From NCBI RefSeq assembly GCF_036245475.1, contig NZ_BTPM01000001.1, positions 1,674,001 through 1,738,000 on the forward strand: DNA of 64,000 bases, read 5' to 3'. Of the stretch, positions 58,701 through 61,700 are shown piece after piece (within the stretch, counting starts at the first letter, position 1; every line of letters begins with the position of its first letter). This DNA is from Vibrio sp. 10N (GTDB taxonomy: Bacteria; Pseudomonadota; Gammaproteobacteria; Enterobacterales; Vibrionaceae). A program made the translations under genes and the position numbers. Below the pieces are notes generated by a model. That model had not been told where the DNA came from. It ran no database searches and saw nothing but the letters and a program-made list of their open reading frames with translations.

Positions 58701-61700
58701 GACAAGTTGTTCATCACCACTTAGGCCTTGTCTGTCAGTATCCCCAATACCATGACCGATATGGGTGTCACCGTTCCAAGCTCCAAGCGGACCATCGGTA
58801 CTTTGTGTGGTAATGGTTAAGTCACCATCGGTAAATTGGCGAGTATGAGAATCAACTTCATCACCCCAGTCGCTGACCTTAGCGTTGTCATCGAAGGTAC
58901 CAAGTTGCGTCGTTGATGTAGAATCCGCTACCGCAGTCTCATCCGGAACAAAGCGAATCTCAGTGTCTGGAGAAACTTCTTGCCCAACTTCTAGAGTGAC
59001 CCACTCATCCTCAATGTTTGCTTGAACAATACCGAACTCAGGTTGTTGGTCGAGACGAATCGCTGGCTCTTCGCGCATACTAACGCCAACGGTTTGGTCT
59101 TCTTCCGCTTGAATGTAGATTTCATCGCCCGCATCAGGCGCGTCATTTACTGGATTGACAGTTAGATCTAGAGTCGTAACAACATTCTCTTCACCATCGG
59201 AAACGGTGTAAGTGAAGTCCAACTCACCATTGAAGTTTTCTTCTGGAGTGATAGTGAACGAGCCATCCTCGTTCTGAACGATTTCTGCTTCAGTACCAAA
59301 CAATTGCAAATTACTCGCAACGAGATCGTCGCCGTCTACATCCGAAGCATTCGCCAATAATTGTTCTTGAGTGATGGTGATACTGTTATCTTCATCCACC
59401 TGAGCGACAATGCCCGATACTTCTGGGGCGTCGTTAACTGGGTTAACGGTCAAGCCACCTGACGCAACAATAGTGTCTGTACCGTCCGAGATATCGAAGT
59501 TGAGATCAATTTCTCCATTGAAGTTGGCATCTGGCGTAATGGTAAAGGTTCCATCACCGTTATCGACGACGGTGGCATCTCCACCGACGCTCAGGTTGGA
59601 AGCTGTTAATGCGTCCCCCTCAACGTCTGACGCTTGAGCAAGTAATTGGTCTTGATTTAGCGTGATAGAGCCGTCTTCATTAACCGAGTATGCGACGGTA
59701 CCAGAGACAGGTGCATCGTTGACCGCGATCACTTCAATACCAGCAGTTGTATCTGCTGTTGCGCCGTCCTCGTCAACAACAGTGACATCAAGAGAAACAT
59801 TACCGTTGAAATTTTCGTTTGGTGCAAAGCTATAAGTACCGTCACCGTTGTCAGTGAAGATGCCATCAGTACCTGAGTACGACACATCACTGACACTCAC
59901 CTCGCCTTCCACATCACTTGAGTTAGCAAGTAATTGATCATCAGAGATAGTGATAATACCGTCTTCATTCACTGAGTATGTGGTTGAACCTGCAACCGGA
60001 ATGTCATTGACAGACTCTACGGTCACATCAATGTTTGCTTCAGTGGTCGTTGTACCGTCGCTCACTGAGAAGCTTAAGTCCACGTCACCATTGAAGTTCT
60101 CGTTTGGCGCGAAGGTATACGTACCGTCACCATTGTCGGTGAACACACCTTCTGTACCAGAGTAGCTGACATCTGCAACGGATAGGTCATCGCCATCAAT
60201 ATCAGACGCACCTGCAAGAAGCTGCTCATCAGTAAAGGTCAACGAACCATCTTCTTGGATGGTGTAACCCACGTCTTCCACGACCGCTGCGTCATTCACT
60301 GGGTTCACAGTGAGGTCTGCATTCGCCACGATGGTGTCGGTACCATCAGAGATATCGAAGCTGAGGTCAATGTCGCCATTGAAGTCCGCGTCTGGTGTGA
60401 TGGTAAATGAGCCGTCTTCGTTGGCCGTTACAGTTGCATTGTCACCTGCGCTTAGGTTAGCCGCAGTCAGATCATCGCCGTCGATATCACTTGCTTGTGA
60501 TAGCAATTGTTCTTGGGTAAGAGTAATCGAACCGTCTTCGTCAACCGAGTAAGCTAGGTCACCTGAGACCGGTGCATCGTTGATTGGAAGCACATCTACG
60601 TTAATCACTGTATCAACAGTGGCACCATCTTCATCTTGAATGGTAACGTTCAATTGAACTTCGCCGTTGAAGTTTTCATTTGGAGCAAAGCTACAAGTAC
60701 CATCACCATTGACGGAGAAGATACCGTGTGGTCCATCGTAGCTGATACCCACTAAGGATACATCGCCTTCGATATCAGATGCATTGGCAAGGACTTGAGA
60801 CTCACTGAATGTCAATACGCTGTCTTCATCAATAGTGTAAGACGTTGGTCCTGCAATTGGTGGGTCGTTGACCTCGATAACGGTTAAACCAGCGCTTGTC
60901 TCTGCTGTCGCTCCGTCTTCATCTACTACAACTACATCAAAGCTAACTTCACCCGAGAAGTTCTCGTTTGGCGAGAAGGTATAGGTACCATCACCGTTGT
61001 CAGCAAAGACACCATCAGTACCTGAGTAAGAGACATCCTGAACAGATACATCACCCTCAACATCGGAACTGTTAGCCAATAACTGCTCGTCAGTAATGGT
61101 AATCGAGTTGTCTTCTTGTACAGAATAAGTTGTAGAACCGGCAACAGGGATATCATTGACCGACTCAACCGTCACATCAATGTTGGCTTCTGTGGTAGTC
61201 GTGCCATCACTTACCGAGAAGCTTAAATCCACGTCACCATTGAAGTTCTCGTTTGGCGCAAAGGTATACGTACCATCACCGTTGTCAGTGAACACACCTT
61301 CTGTGCCAGAGTAGCTGACATCTGCGACTGATAGGTCGTCGCCATCAATGTCAGATGCGCCAGCGAGTAGCTGCTCATCAGTAAAGGTTAACGAACCATC
61401 TTCTTGGATGGTGTAACCCACATCTACCACAACCGCTGCATCATTCACTGGGTTAACAGTGAGGTCTGCATTGGCCACAATGGTGTCGGTACCATCAGAG
61501 ATATCGAAGCTGAGGTCAATGTCGCCATTGAAGTCCGCGTCTGGTGTGATGGTAAATGAGCCGTCTTCGTTGGCAGTAACTGTAGCGTTGTCACCTGCGC
61601 TTAAGTTAGCCGCTGTCAGATCATCGCCGTCCACATCACTCGCTTGCGATAGCAATTGCTCTTGCGTCAGAGTAATCGAACCGTCTTCGTCAACGGAGTA

